Shown in pieces: positions 1-10,853 of a stretch of 33,235 nucleotides of DNA. Source of the stretch: Bacteroidales bacterium (GTDB lineage: Bacteria > Bacteroidota > Bacteroidia > Bacteroidales > F082). The notes below the pieces were generated by a model, which had not been told where the DNA came from, searched no databases, and saw nothing but the letters and a program-made list of their open reading frames with translations. The number at the start of each line of letters is the position of its first letter. Positions within the stretch are counted from its first letter, which is position 1. The DNA lies in contig JAFUAA010000026.1 of assembly GCA_017460915.1 (NCBI GenBank), forward strand, positions 1-33,235, written 5' to 3'. The position numbers were made by a program, and so were the translations under genes.

Positions 1-219
1 GTATTTACCTTTGTGCATATTGCCGTCGTTTGTTTTGACGGCAAAGATAAATTCAAATCGGCGCGCTCGAAAAACCCTTGTAACTTTCTAACTTACAGTA
101 ATTTCAAAGAACTATTATGATTTTTTAGTGGACAGCAATGACACTAAATTACAATAAAATGAGAATTTCCGAATTCGGTGGTCCGCGAATATCATCCTTT
201 GCAATGCGGAACCAGCCGT

Positions 220-267
220 TGTAGGGCTGTCGTACCATGGCAGCCGCCACAGTGTGACAGCCCTACA
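220..267. repeat. 12-bp perfect inverted repeat, possible terminator or interspersed palindrome
   Basis: TGTAGGGCTGTC at 220-231 is matched exactly by GACAGCCCTACA at 256-267, around a 24-base loop. No T-run follows, so a standard intrinsic terminator is not obvious. It starts with TGTAG and ends with CTACA, like the separate 30-bp palindrome family at 18286, 21304 and 23664. Confidence 0.7.
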
Positions 268-288
268 GGCACAAAAAAGGCTGTTTCA

Positions 289-320
289 TTGCGACATCCA
301 AAATAATATGTCTACCTTTG
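289..320 (+). promoter_or_regulatory. Bacteroidetes-type promoter upstream of the tandem repeats
   Basis: TTG at 289-291 is followed 21 bases later by TACCTTTG at 313-320, which fits the TTTG / TAnnTTTG pattern of the Bacteroidetes primary sigma factor. Transcription would begin near 327 and run through the tandem repeats into the ATPase gene, leaving a leader of about 180 nt. Confidence 0.4.
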
Positions 321-396
321 TCGCACAAACAAGCATCTAACGCCATGAAAGCCTATCCGATGGTGGAGTGAATGAAAACATCATGGAGACGGATGT

Positions 397-465
397 TTTT
401 GGCCAAATAGGTGAACGGATTTTGGCCAAACGGGTGAACGGACTTTGGCCGAATGGGTGAACGAA
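397..465 (+). repeat. Three tandem 23-bp repeats, candidate operator
   Basis: Units lie at 397-419, 420-442 and 443-465. Each has a TTTGGCC core followed by GGTGAACG; the first two contain the palindrome TTGGCCAA. The spacing is exactly 23 bp, roughly two helical turns. The array ends 14 bp before the TATTTTTG box at 479-486, so unit 3 overlaps the expected -33 region. This position suits an operator or a structured leader controlling the DUF4143 ATPase. No binding protein can be named. Confidence 0.75.
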
Positions 466-478
466 AATAGATTTTTCG

Positions 479-486
479 TATTTTTG
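479..486 (+). promoter_or_regulatory. -7 promoter box for the DUF4143 ATPase
   Basis: TATTTTTG matches TAnnTTTG and lies 22 bases before the ATG at 509. No TTTG is seen at -33; that interval is occupied by the third 23-bp repeat, which may mean the promoter needs an activator or is blocked by a repressor there. Confidence 0.45.
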
Positions 487-508
487 CGGCGCAATTCAAG
501 CAAAAAGT

Positions 509-1783
509 ATGGATAAGACCTATAAAAAAAGGATAGCTGACAGACTGTTGGAGCGCAAGTTAGCAGGTAAAGGGGCTGTGCTTATTGAGGGTGCAAAGTG
601 GTGCGGAAAGACCACAACGGCTGAGCAGATTGCCAAGAGCGTAAAGTATATGACGGAAACAGGCATGGTTGACCAGAACATCAAAATGGCGATGCTGAAT
701 CCGAAGCTGCTGCTGAGAGGTGAGTTTCCTCGGCTTATCGACGAATGGCAAATTGCCCCTCAGCTGTGGGACAGCATTCGCTTTGAATCAGACCACGGCC
801 CACTGGGCCAGTTTATTCTGACAGGCTCTGCTGTTCCTGCCGACATGAGCAAAGTGGTTCATTCGGGAACGGGACGCATTGGGTGGCTGAGAATGCGCCC
901 CATGAGCCTGTGGGAGTCACAGGAATCGACTGGCGCGGTGTCGTTGGCCGAATTGTTCGAGTCACCTGAACAGATTGGCGCAATCAATAATATTGACATC
1001 GAACAGCTGGCTTTCCTGACCTGCCGTGGTGGATGGCCATTGGCTGTGGGTATGAAAAACGAGATTGCCTTGGATCAGGCGTTTGACTATGTGGAAGCGA
1101 TTGAAAAACGCGATATTTCAAAGGTGGATGGCGTGGAGCGCGATCCTGTAAGGGTTCACCGCCTGCTACGCTCACTGGCGCGAAACCAAGGCAGCCAGGC
1201 ATCGTATGGCACTATCAAGGCAGACTTGATGGCGAATGAGTCAGACGCTTTGTCGGAAGACACCATCGCATCGTATATCAAGGCTCTGAAAGAGATTTTT
1301 GTGGTCGAGGACAGCGAGGCATGGAATCCGAACCTGCGAAGCAAAACGGCGATACGGACGAGCAACACGCGGTATTACACCGACCCATCGATTGCCACCG
1401 CTGCCTTAGGCATAGGCCCGCGCGACTTGGTGAACGACTTGAACACCTTCGGGTTGATTTTTGAGACGTTGGCCGTGCGTGACCTTCGTACTTATGCGGA
1501 GGCTCTTAATGGCAAAGTGTATCACTTCAAGGACAAGAACGGGCTGGAATGTGACGCTGTGGTGCATTTGAGGGATGGACGTTATGGCCTGGTTGAGATA
1601 AAGCTGGGCGGCGGCGACCTCATCAATGAAGGCGCGGCATCATTGACGGATCTTGCAGGCAAGATTGACACGGAGAAGATGAAGGAACCATCGTTTATGA
1701 TGGTGCTGGTGGGCGTGGGAACGTATGCCTATCGCCGTGAAGACGGTGTGTCTGTCGTGCCCATAGGGTGCTTGAAAGATTGA
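509..1783 (+). CDS. AAA-type ATPase with C-terminal DUF4143 domain
   Basis: This 424-residue protein belongs to the large family of stand-alone ATP-binding proteins with DUF4143, common and multi-copy in Bacteroidetes. The P-loop is seen at residues 28-36 (GAKWCGKTT), and RLIDEWQ (about 76-82) looks like the Walker B region. The C-terminal part ends with a pattern resembling a PD-(D/E)XK core: ECDAVV followed by LVEIKLG. Family members are annotated as ATPases of unknown cellular role, and a role in toxin, defence or DNA processing is only guessed at. It stands alone, with its own repeats and promoter upstream and rnr 60 bp downstream. The first ATG fits the TATTTTTG box well. No truncation is apparent. 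Confidence 0.88.
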   Translation: MDKTYKKRIADRLLERKLAGKGAVLIEGAKWCGKTTTAEQIAKSVKYMTETGMVDQNIKMAMLNPKLLLRGEFPRLIDEWQIAPQLWDSIRFESDHGPLGQFILTGSAVPADMSKVVHSGTGRIGWLRMRPMSLWESQESTGAVSLAELFESPEQIGAINNIDIEQLAFLTCRGGWPLAVGMKNEIALDQAFDYVEAIEKRDISKVDGVERDPVRVHRLLRSLARNQGSQASYGTIKADLMANESDALSEDTIASYIKALKEIFVVEDSEAWNPNLRSKTAIRTSNTRYYTDPSIATAALGIGPRDLVNDLNTFGLIFETLAVRDLRTYAEALNGKVYHFKDKNGLECDAVVHLRDGRYGLVEIKLGGGDLINEGAASLTDLAGKIDTEKMKEPSFMMVLVGVGTYAYRREDGVSVVPIGCLKD

Positions 1784-1846
1784 GGTGTGCAGCACCCTTA
1801 ACAAAGATTTCAGTATAATTTTGAATTGTTACTTATACTTTTAACC

Positions 1847-4039
<2,193 letters not shown>

Positions 4040-4134
4040 AGCCAGCCTTATAATGTATGTCATTCCTGCGCAGGCAGTGCGATTCCCACCGGATTGACAT
4101 GAAAGGGAAGGCAAAGGCCGTTTTTTGGCTTCTA

Positions 4135-4166
4135 TTGGTCCAAATCAATAAAAATTAGTACTTTTG
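4135..4166 (+). promoter_or_regulatory. Promoter of the BACON lipoprotein pair
   Basis: TTGG at 4135-4138 and TACTTTTG at 4159-4166 are separated by 20 bp, a close match to the Bacteroidetes consensus. Predicted transcription starts near 4173, about 20 bases before the ATG at 4194. Confidence 0.6.
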
Positions 4167-4193
4167 CACCACTAATTAATGTAAAATAGGAAT

Positions 4194-5006
4194 ATGGAAA
4201 AGAGAATCAACTTATTGACTTTTGTGGCCATGCTGTTCGCCACGGTTGCGCTTGTTGGCTGCGGAAAAAAAGACAGCGTTCTTGTTTCAACGCAAGACCT
4301 TTGGTTCGGCACGAATGCTAACACGAAAGAGCTTCAAGTCACCGCCAACTGCGAGTGGACGGTCACCCAAAACGACACCGCCAGCTGGTACACCATCAGC
4401 ACGATGAGCGGCAAGAACGATGGCACCATCACCGTCACCGTGCAAGCCATGGAGGACGCCGACTACCGTAGCTCCACCTTCGTCGTCACCTCGCCTGGAG
4501 GCCACATCCGCCGCACGGTCTTCGTCACCCAAAACAAGCTTGAATTCGATGGCCTCCTCAACAAGGTGTTTGGCGTGATGAGCGTAGAATATTGGAATAC
4601 AGATTATTACGACCAAATGATTGAGGACTCCTACAAGCATAAGGTTTACGACCCCTACGACACCACGACGGGCTATCAGATGTATTTCCTTGCCGATGGC
4701 CAAGGTGTGCAGCGCGACCATCATAAGGACACGGTGGTGTATTATCGGTTTGACTATGAATACAATCCCTTGGATCGGATTCTCAAAATACAGTTTGAAA
4801 CCGTTGACGAAGGCCACGAGAGTTACGCCCCATTGGTGCTGACCGCCAGCGATTCGTTGTTCCGTTTCATCCACGAGTATAAAGACCACTGGTGGGAGCG
4901 TGCCGATATGCGCAAGGTGGGCATCATCAACCCAGGCGAGGGCATGATGCTCAGGCAGGCTGCCACTAAACGCAAGGCAGACGAGCCGATATTTAAATTT
5001 GAATGA
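4194..5006 (+). CDS. Lipoprotein with one BACON domain and a novel C-terminal domain
   Basis: The 270-residue product starts with a lipoprotein signal (hydrophobic stretch ending in LVGCGKK, Cys at about 23), so it should be anchored in the outer membrane or periplasm. Residues about 30-115 form one BACON domain, a beta-sandwich often linked to carbohydrate or surface binding in Bacteroidetes, with the typical sequence NCEWTV and closing VTQNK. The remaining ~150 residues contain VEYWNTDY, QMIEDSY, DPYDTTTGY, QRDHH and WERADMRKVG. I do not recognise this part, but it is shared almost unchanged with the next gene. It is first in a short operon; the gap to the next gene is 20 bp. Ligand and function are unknown. 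Confidence 0.82.
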   Translation: MEKRINLLTFVAMLFATVALVGCGKKDSVLVSTQDLWFGTNANTKELQVTANCEWTVTQNDTASWYTISTMSGKNDGTITVTVQAMEDADYRSSTFVVTSPGGHIRRTVFVTQNKLEFDGLLNKVFGVMSVEYWNTDYYDQMIEDSYKHKVYDPYDTTTGYQMYFLADGQGVQRDHHKDTVVYYRFDYEYNPLDRILKIQFETVDEGHESYAPLVLTASDSLFRFIHEYKDHWWERADMRKVGIINPGEGMMLRQAATKRKADEPIFKFE

Positions 5007-5026
5007 TTCAATAGCAACAAAAAACC

Positions 5027-6103
5027 ATGAAAACGAAAAACCTTTTCATCATCGCCATGGCAGTGTTGGGGCTTTTCGGGTGTCGGAAAGACAACCTTGT
5101 CCTTTCTTCATGCGACCTTTGGTTTCCGATTGAAGGCGACACCACCACCATCACCATCGAAGCCAACTGCAACTGGACCATCAGCATCGATGGCGACGTG
5201 GATTGGCTGACGGTTACGCCTATGTCGAGCCTTGAGGCCAGCGACGGACTCATCACCGTCGTTGCCCAACCTTGCCTCGCCACGGATTTCAGGACCGCAT
5301 CGTTCACCGTCATTTCCGAACACGGGCATTTCCATCCTACGGTTACGGTCACGCAAAAGAAAGAAGCCATCACCCTCTCCAAATATGAGTTTTGGTTCCC
5401 GACCGAGGCGAGCACGAAATCCATCGAAATCAACGCCAACTGCAAATGGACGCTCAACATCGACGACGGCGCCGATTGGTACAGCGTTTCGCCCACGTCG
5501 GGCGAGCCGGTCAACCAAGGCAGCCTTTCGATGACGGTGCAACCCTATGAAGGCGATGGCTACCGAAGCTCGTTGTTCACCCTCACTTCCGAACATGGCT
5601 TCGAGGTGGTGACGGTGTACCTCTCGCAAAACAAGCTCGAGTTTGAAGAGATTTTCAACTTGGTTTTCGGCGTGTCGAAGGTGGAGTATTGGAACACCGA
5701 CTACTTCGGACAGATGATTGAAGACTCTTACCGACACAGGGAATACAACCCCTATGACACGACGACAGGCTATATGATGTATTTCTTTGATGACGGCACG
5801 GGCATCCAACGCGACCATCACGAAGACTCCGTGGTGTATTACCTGTTCTCCTACGATTACAATGCCGCAAACCGCACCATTCGCATTGAGTTTGAGACGG
5901 TTTCCGACACTTTGGTGGAAAACTACAGCGCTTCGGTGCTGACTGCCTCCGAAGAGTTGTTCCGTTTTGTCCATGAATACAAACCCAACTCGTGGGAGCG
6001 TGCCGATATGCGCAAGGTGGGCACCATCAACCCAGGGGAGAAATCGTTGCTGAAGCGCATCGCCAAGCGACGCAAGAGTTCGGAAGGCATTTTTATTTTC
6101 TGA
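5027..6103 (+). CDS. Lipoprotein with two BACON domains, paralogue of the preceding gene
   Basis: This 358-residue lipoprotein (LFGCRKD, Cys at about 19) carries two successive BACON domains. They are centred on NCNWTI and NCKWTL, and each repeat opens with a DLWFP or EFWFP strand. The C-terminal domain found in the upstream gene follows (VEYWNTDY, QMIEDSY, NPYDTTTGY, QRDHH, WERADMRKVG). The pair clearly arose by tandem duplication with gain or loss of one BACON unit. The stop TGA overlaps the ATG of the next gene by one base, so translation of the membrane glycosyltransferase is probably coupled to it. That link suggests a cell-surface or glycan role, which is inference. Confidence 0.82.
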   Translation: MKTKNLFIIAMAVLGLFGCRKDNLVLSSCDLWFPIEGDTTTITIEANCNWTISIDGDVDWLTVTPMSSLEASDGLITVVAQPCLATDFRTASFTVISEHGHFHPTVTVTQKKEAITLSKYEFWFPTEASTKSIEINANCKWTLNIDDGADWYSVSPTSGEPVNQGSLSMTVQPYEGDGYRSSLFTLTSEHGFEVVTVYLSQNKLEFEEIFNLVFGVSKVEYWNTDYFGQMIEDSYRHREYNPYDTTTGYMMYFFDDGTGIQRDHHEDSVVYYLFSYDYNAANRTIRIEFETVSDTLVENYSASVLTASEELFRFVHEYKPNSWERADMRKVGTINPGEKSLLKRIAKRRKSSEGIFIF

Positions 6104-7512
6104 TGAGTACCAAACTGCTCCGCCATATCAACTTGTTTGGCATCGGCGTTTATCTGCTGGCTCTCATCGTCGTCAGCACGGCGTTTCATGCCCATGCCTT
6201 GCAGGCCAAGTGGGTGCTTTGGGGCATCGGCGAGGTGCTGTTTTTCTTCGTGCTGACGGCCGTTTTCTATCCCCGTTGGAAAAACGACGAAAAAAAACGG
6301 TTCCTTTGGAAAGTGTTCCTGGTGGCTTTCGTCATCCGAGGGCTGTATGCTTTCCTGATTAGCTATTACTATTATTACGAGACAGGCCATGCCTTTGAAT
6401 ACGATGCCGCCGACAGCGTTTGGTATCACCCCACGGCGGTTTATTTGTCGCGATGTGTGCGCAAAGGCTATGTTTCATACATTTTTAAGTATCTGAACGC
6501 CTACACGATGGGGTGGTCGGACCAAGGGTATACACTTTGGCTGACCTTGATTTACACCATATTTGGCCGCAATCTGCTGACTCCCAGACTGTTTAAGGCT
6601 TTGATGAGCGCTTGTCTTTGCGTCGTGGTCTACCGACTGGGGACGCGGACTTTCGGTGAGCGGACGGGCCGACTGGCCGCCGTGCTGACGGTTTTCATGC
6701 CCATCCTCATCCAGAGTTGCGGACTGCACACCAAGGAGATGGAGATGATTTTCCTTTCCCTCTTGGCCCTTGAACGCATGGACTACCTCATCCGCAGCAA
6801 GAAATACACTTTCTGGAATGTCTTTTGTCCCATTTTGCTGACGGGCATGACCTTCGGTTTCCGTACCATTATTGGCATGTGCCTGATTTTTGCCTTCTTG
6901 GCGTTCGTCGTGCTGTCGTCCAAGGATTTGGTGGGCAAAAGGACGAAAATCATCACGTTGGTGGGGATTGTGGCTGTGTTTTTCGTGTTTCTCTTTTCCC
7001 CCGTCGGGCGCGAGATGAAGATTGTCTATCGCCTGAAGTTCGCCGACTTGAGCTATCAGTCAAGGAAATACGAATCGATGGGTTTGAAACACAGCGAATT
7101 GGCGCAGAGTTGGCTGATGGCTCCTGGCGCTTTCATCTTGCCCTTGTCGCCGATGGTGGAGGAGTCGCCAGACCACAACAAAATGATTCACGGCAGCACC
7201 TATGTCAAGAATTTCCTCGCCTTTTTCGCCATGCAGGCCATCGTGATTGCTTTCAGGCAAAAGAAGTGGCGCGATTTCTCGCTCATTGGTGCCTATGAGT
7301 TGTCGTATCTGGCCATCATCATGTTCTCTTTTGCGGCCAACAGCGAACGGTATCACGAGCCCGCCATTCCAATAATCATCCTGATGGCGGCTTACGCCAT
7401 GGCGCATTTGCGCCATAAAGACCTGAAAATCTTTTATGCTTATTGTGGATTGCTCTTGGTCGCCCTGCTTGTTTGGAATGGGCTGAAACTCTCGGCACGG
7501 GGCTTGGTTTGA
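6103..7512 (+). CDS. Polytopic membrane protein, GT-C/GT39-like glycosyltransferase
   Basis: The ATG at 6103 overlaps the preceding stop (TGATG) and gives 469 residues beginning MSTKLLRHINLFG, directly entering a membrane segment; a longer upstream extension would run inside the lipoprotein gene. About ten hydrophobic segments are visible. The loop after the early helices (FEYDAADSVWYHP) and the segment GWSDQGYTLWLTLIYTIFG resemble GT-C fold enzymes of the PMT/ArnT type, which transfer sugars from polyprenyl-phosphate donors at the outer face of the inner membrane. GERTGRLAAVL and CGLHTKEMEMIFL fit the helix pattern of this superfamily. Acceptor and sugar are unknown. A flippase-like or ligase-like membrane protein cannot be excluded. 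Confidence 0.7.
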   Translation: MSTKLLRHINLFGIGVYLLALIVVSTAFHAHALQAKWVLWGIGEVLFFFVLTAVFYPRWKNDEKKRFLWKVFLVAFVIRGLYAFLISYYYYYETGHAFEYDAADSVWYHPTAVYLSRCVRKGYVSYIFKYLNAYTMGWSDQGYTLWLTLIYTIFGRNLLTPRLFKALMSACLCVVVYRLGTRTFGERTGRLAAVLTVFMPILIQSCGLHTKEMEMIFLSLLALERMDYLIRSKKYTFWNVFCPILLTGMTFGFRTIIGMCLIFAFLAFVVLSSKDLVGKRTKIITLVGIVAVFFVFLFSPVGREMKIVYRLKFADLSYQSRKYESMGLKHSELAQSWLMAPGAFILPLSPMVEESPDHNKMIHGSTYVKNFLAFFAMQAIVIAFRQKKWRDFSLIGAYELSYLAIIMFSFAANSERYHEPAIPIIILMAAYAMAHLRHKDLKIFYAYCGLLLVALLVWNGLKLSARGLV

Positions 7513-7532
7513 AAAAATTCTTTGAAAATATG

Positions 7533-7561
7533 TTGCGGTTCAGCAAAAAGTTGTATCTTTG
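7533..7561 (+). promoter_or_regulatory. Promoter of tRNA-Cys
   Basis: TTGC at 7533-7536 and TATCTTTG at 7554-7561 lie 17 bp apart. Transcription would start around 7568, a few bases before the mature tRNA 5' end at 7574. Confidence 0.65.
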
Positions 7562-7573
7562 CAGCCGCAAAAG

Positions 7574-7644
7574 GGTACCTTGCCCGAGTGGTTAGGGATC
7601 GGTCTGCAAAACCGGGGACGGCGGTTCGAGTCCGCCAGGTACCT
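7574..7644 (+). tRNA. tRNA-Cys (GCA anticodon)
   Basis: All cloverleaf parts pair. The acceptor is GGTACCT with AGGTACC (7574-7580/7637-7643), and the D arm is CCC/GGG. The anticodon stem is TCGGT/ACCGG with loop CTGCAAA (anticodon GCA at 7606-7608), and the T arm is GGCGG/CCGCC with loop TTCGAGT. The discriminator base is T, as expected for cysteine tRNA. CCA is not encoded. The length is 71 nt. Confidence 0.97.
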
Positions 7645-7645
7645 C

Positions 7646-7676
7646 AAAAGCCTGCTGAATTTCAGTGGGCTTTTTT
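7646..7676 (+). terminator. Intrinsic terminator after tRNA-Cys
   Basis: AAAAGCC (7646-7652) pairs with GGGCTTTT (7668-7674), with an inner CTGA/TCAG stem. The hairpin is followed by T residues (to 7676), immediately after the tRNA. Confidence 0.8.
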
Positions 7677-7708
7677 CGTTTTATGTACCCTAAATCATTT
7701 GGAATCCG

Positions 7709-7716
7709 TATTTTTG
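7709..7716 (+). promoter_or_regulatory. -7 promoter box for gltX
   Basis: TATTTTTG, 21 bases before the gltX ATG. A clear -33 element is not seen. Confidence 0.45.
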
Positions 7717-7737
7717 CAGCCGAAAAACCGTAACACA

Positions 7738-9255
7738 ATGAAAGAAGTAAGAGTTAGATTTGCCCCTAGCCCGACGGGTCCTTTGCACATCGGGGGCGTG
7801 CGCACAGCGTTATATAACTATCTGTTTGCCAAAAAGAACGGAGGCAAGATGATTCTCCGCATCGAGGACACCGACCAAACGCGCTTCGTGTCAGGTGCCG
7901 AACAATACATCGTCGAGTCGCTCGACTGGTGCGGCATCAAGTTCGACGAAAGCGACTACGTGGGCGGCGAATTCGGTCCCTACAAGCAAAGCAACCGCAA
8001 GCATCTTTACAAGCAATACAGCGACGAACTGCTGGCCAAAGGCTGCGCCTACATCGCCTTCGATACGGCTGAGGAACTCGACCAATACCGCAAAGAAGCC
8101 GAAGCCAACAAGCAGACCTTCATCTACAACTGCCAAAGCCGCAAACACCTGCGCAACAGCTTGACGATGAGCAAGGAAGAGGTTGAAAAACTCATTGCTG
8201 ACGGCACGCCTTACACGGTGCGCTTCCTCATTCCCGAGGACCGCGAAATCGTCATGCACGACCTCATCCGCGGCGAGGTACACGTGCAGACCAACACTTT
8301 GGACGACAAGGTCTTGTTCAAGAGCGACGGCATGCCGACCTACCATTTGGCCAATATCGTCGATGACCACCTAATGCAAATCAGCCACGTCATCCGTGGC
8401 GAGGAATGGCTGCCTTCGATGCCGCTCCACGTCATGCTTTACGAGGCTTTCGGTTGGGAAGCCCCGCAATTCGCCCACCTGCCGCTGTTGCTCAAGCCCG
8501 ATGGCAACGGCAAACTCAGCAAGCGCGACGGCGACCGCCTCGGTTTCCCCGTCTTCCCGTTGTTCTGGCAAGACCCGAAGACTGGCGACACGGCTTCGGG
8601 CTACAAGCAATCGGGTTATTATCCCGAGGCGTTCATCAACATGCTGGCATTGTTGGGCTGGAACCCGGGCACGGAGCAGGAGATCTTCACCATGGACGAA
8701 CTCATCCAAGCTTTCTCGCTGGAGCGTTGCAGCAAGAGCGGCGCCAAGTTCAACGTGGAGAAGACCAAGTGGTTCAACCATGAGTGGCTGATGCGCAAGT
8801 CGAACGAGGATGTCGGCGAGGACTATCAGGCTTGGCTGAAGGCCGAAAAAGGCATCGAGACTTCGATCGATTTTGCCGTGAAAGTGGCTGGCTTGGTGAA
8901 AGATAGAGTCAATTTCGTGAAGGAAATCTGGGACCAAAGCTTCTTCTTCTTCGAGGCGCCCACGGAATATGACCCCGTCACCGTCAAGAAGCGCTGGAAG
9001 GAAAACTCGGCCGAAACGATGCTCAAGGCAAAGGAAGTCATCAGCGGCATCGAGCCGTTCAGCTTGGCCAACATCGACGAAACCTTGAACAACTGGATTA
9101 CGAGCAACGAGCTCAACATGGGCCTGGTGATGAACGGCCTCCGCCTGATGGTGGTCGGCGCTGGCAAGGGACCGCACATCGGCGAAATCCTCGAACTTTT
9201 GGGCAAGGAAGAGGTCCTGAAGCGCATCGACGCTGGCGTGAAAGCACTGGGCTGA
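7738..9255 (+). CDS. gltX: Glutamyl-tRNA synthetase
   Basis: Class I aminoacyl-tRNA synthetase charging tRNA-Glu. The 505-residue protein begins [20 protein letters not shown], containing the HIGH-type motif (HIGG). It has the KMSKS-type motif as KLSKRDG and the usual anticodon-binding C-terminal domain. The frame stays open upstream through the tRNA gene, but the ATG at 7738 is the correct start: the family motif begins within eight residues and a promoter box lies just before it. The stop TGA overlaps the next gene's ATG by one base, so the DUF748 gene is likely co-translated. Confidence 0.97.
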   Translation: MKEVRVRFAPSPTGPLHIGGVRTALYNYLFAKKNGGKMILRIEDTDQTRFVSGAEQYIVESLDWCGIKFDESDYVGGEFGPYKQSNRKHLYKQYSDELLAKGCAYIAFDTAEELDQYRKEAEANKQTFIYNCQSRKHLRNSLTMSKEEVEKLIADGTPYTVRFLIPEDREIVMHDLIRGEVHVQTNTLDDKVLFKSDGMPTYHLANIVDDHLMQISHVIRGEEWLPSMPLHVMLYEAFGWEAPQFAHLPLLLKPDGNGKLSKRDGDRLGFPVFPLFWQDPKTGDTASGYKQSGYYPEAFINMLALLGWNPGTEQEIFTMDELIQAFSLERCSKSGAKFNVEKTKWFNHEWLMRKSNEDVGEDYQAWLKAEKGIETSIDFAVKVAGLVKDRVNFVKEIWDQSFFFFEAPTEYDPVTVKKRWKENSAETMLKAKEVISGIEPFSLANIDETLNNWITSNELNMGLVMNGLRLMVVGAGKGPHIGEILELLGKEEVLKRIDAGVKALG

Positions 9256-10853
9256 TGAAAAAGACGCCAAAAGCGATTCTCATCGTCGTGAGCAGTATCT
9301 TCGTCATACTGCTCACGACTACGTTTTTAGTATCGCCCACCGCGAAAAGCTATCTCGAAAAACACGACAAAGAGCTGTTGGGGCGTGAGTTGAGCATCGG
9401 GAAACTGTGGGTAAACCCATTGTCGGGCTCTCTGAAAATCAAGGAAGTCACCTTGTTTGAAGACGATGCCGCCACACCTTTCGTAAGCTTCGATAGGTTT
9501 GAAACCAAAATCAGGCTGCGTGAATTGTTCAGAAGTCGTCTTTGGGTGAAATGCGCTTCGCTTTCAGGTCTGCAAGTCAACGTGGAACAGAACAAGGATT
9601 GGTCCAATTTCAGCAGTTTGCGGGAACATTTTGCCTCCGATAAACCAGAGGATGATTCATCGGATTTCGGACTGATTTTCAATGATGTGCGTATCGAACG
9701 AAGCACCATCCGCTATGCCGACTTGGCCTTGGGCAGCGAGTTCCTGTTGCGCGACATCGCATTGCACATTCCCACCATCGACTTTTCCGACTTGAAAACC
9801 GATGTCGGCCTCGACCTCAATCTGGCCGAAAATGCCACTTTGCACACCGATTTGCGGCTTTCCGACAATGCAAAACAATACGCCGTCAACATGAAATTGG
9901 ACCATTTGGGCATCGAAGTCATTGAGCCTTATTTGCAGCAATATTGTCCCGTCGATATGCTGAGCGGTTATGCCAATTTGGACGTGGAAGTCCAAGGTCT
10001 CACCGAGCACCTGCTTGATTTTGACTTGACAGGTAGCTTCGCCCTCAACGACATCGCGCTCCAGGATACGGAGAGCCATCCTTTGGCAACACTTGATTCG
10101 GTTTTTGACGAAATATCGCGTTTTCAGTTGAATGACAAGACGTTAAGTATTGAAGAACTCTATCTTTCGGGCTTGAATGCGGCTTATATTGTCCAAGCTG
10201 ACGGCACCACGAATTTCGATTTGTTTTGGAACCGCAGTTTTGGGATGGATTCCACGGATATGGAGCAGGATCACGATGCGGTTTCTGTTGAAAATGAGAA
10301 AGATAAATCATGGGAAATCAGTATTGCGGATTTGAATCTCGACAAGGCGGAGGTGCTTTATGAAGACCATACGCTTCCGCAGGTGTTCCATTACGAGGTT
10401 TCAGACATCGGCTTGACGTCGAAACACTTCTCGAACGAAGGCAACAACGCCGTCCAGCTTCAGGCCGTCCTCAACAAAGTCGGCAAACTGCATCTGAACT
10501 GGCAGGGTAGTTTCGGCGGCCGCGACAACCATAATCTGACCTTGATGCTCAGCAACGTGAAAGTGGCCGATTTTTCGCCTTATGCGGTGCAGATGTTCGG
10601 CGTCCCTTTGGAAAACGGCACGCTTTCATTCCGAAGCCAAAACATTATTTCAGAAAGTAACTTAAATGGTATCAACAAGTTGCAAATTGGCGGTTTCATC
10701 CGCAATTGGAGAAGGTTCCGCTCAAGTTGGGCCTGTATTTGCTCAGCGACAAACACCATAACGTCAGCCTCGACCTTCCCGTTTCGGGCAATCTCAACGA
10801 CCCTAGTTTCTCATACGGCAAAACGTTGGCCAAAGTGTTTTCCAACCTCTTGA
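9255..10853 (+). CDS. DUF748/AsmA-like envelope protein, N-terminal part (frameshifted)
   Basis: The frame starts with a single N-terminal membrane segment (about residues 7-28) and continues with the beta-rich DUF748/AsmA-like pattern (ELSIGKLWVNPLSGSLKIKEVTLFED). DUF748 proteins span the periplasm and belong to the AsmA-like group linked to lipid transport between membranes. After the conserved NLNGINKLQIGGFIRN the frame turns into an unrelated sequence and stops at 10853. The natural continuation is one frame back, from about 10706. Restoring one T in the AATTGG at 10704-10709 gives RNLEKVPLKLGLY, exactly as expected. So residues after about 482 are not genuine. The gene overlaps gltX by one base. 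Confidence 0.8.
   Translation: MKKTPKAILIVVSSIFVILLTTTFLVSPTAKSYLEKHDKELLGRELSIGKLWVNPLSGSLKIKEVTLFEDDAATPFVSFDRFETKIRLRELFRSRLWVKCASLSGLQVNVEQNKDWSNFSSLREHFASDKPEDDSSDFGLIFNDVRIERSTIRYADLALGSEFLLRDIALHIPTIDFSDLKTDVGLDLNLAENATLHTDLRLSDNAKQYAVNMKLDHLGIEVIEPYLQQYCPVDMLSGYANLDVEVQGLTEHLLDFDLTGSFALNDIALQDTESHPLATLDSVFDEISRFQLNDKTLSIEELYLSGLNAAYIVQADGTTNFDLFWNRSFGMDSTDMEQDHDAVSVENEKDKSWEISIADLNLDKAEVLYEDHTLPQVFHYEVSDIGLTSKHFSNEGNNAVQLQAVLNKVGKLHLNWQGSFGGRDNHNLTLMLSNVKVADFSPYAVQMFGVPLENGTLSFRSQNIISESNLNGINKLQIGGFIRNWRRFRSSWACICSATNTITSASTFPFRAISTTLVSHTAKRWPKCFPTS

Larger units (their letters stand above)
1..508. other. Non-coding leader region upstream of the DUF4143 ATPase
   Basis: No convincing gene is seen in these 508 bases. 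A stem-loop with 7-bp arms (TGCCGTC 21-27, GACGGCA 37-43) and a minus-strand TATCTTTG box (complement of 42-49) suggest a leftward promoter for a gene beyond the left edge. Further right are a 12-bp inverted repeat (220-267), a plus-strand promoter-like pair (289-320), three tandem 23-bp repeats (397-465) and a second TATTTTTG box at 479-486. A 25-codon frame (383-460) runs through the tandem repeats, but nothing supports its expression. Confidence 0.6.

Noticed and set aside
383-460. 25-codon leader peptide through the 23-bp repeats
   Set aside because: A 23-bp period shifts frame each unit, so the peptide is not a repeat product, and there is no sign of translation.
7522-7737. N-terminal extension of gltX through the tRNA gene
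   Set aside because: It would translate the tRNA and its terminator. The family N-terminus begins at 7738.
10690-10710. Programmed -1 frameshift in the DUF748 gene
   Set aside because: There is no slippery heptamer or evident downstream pseudoknot; one missing T explains it better.
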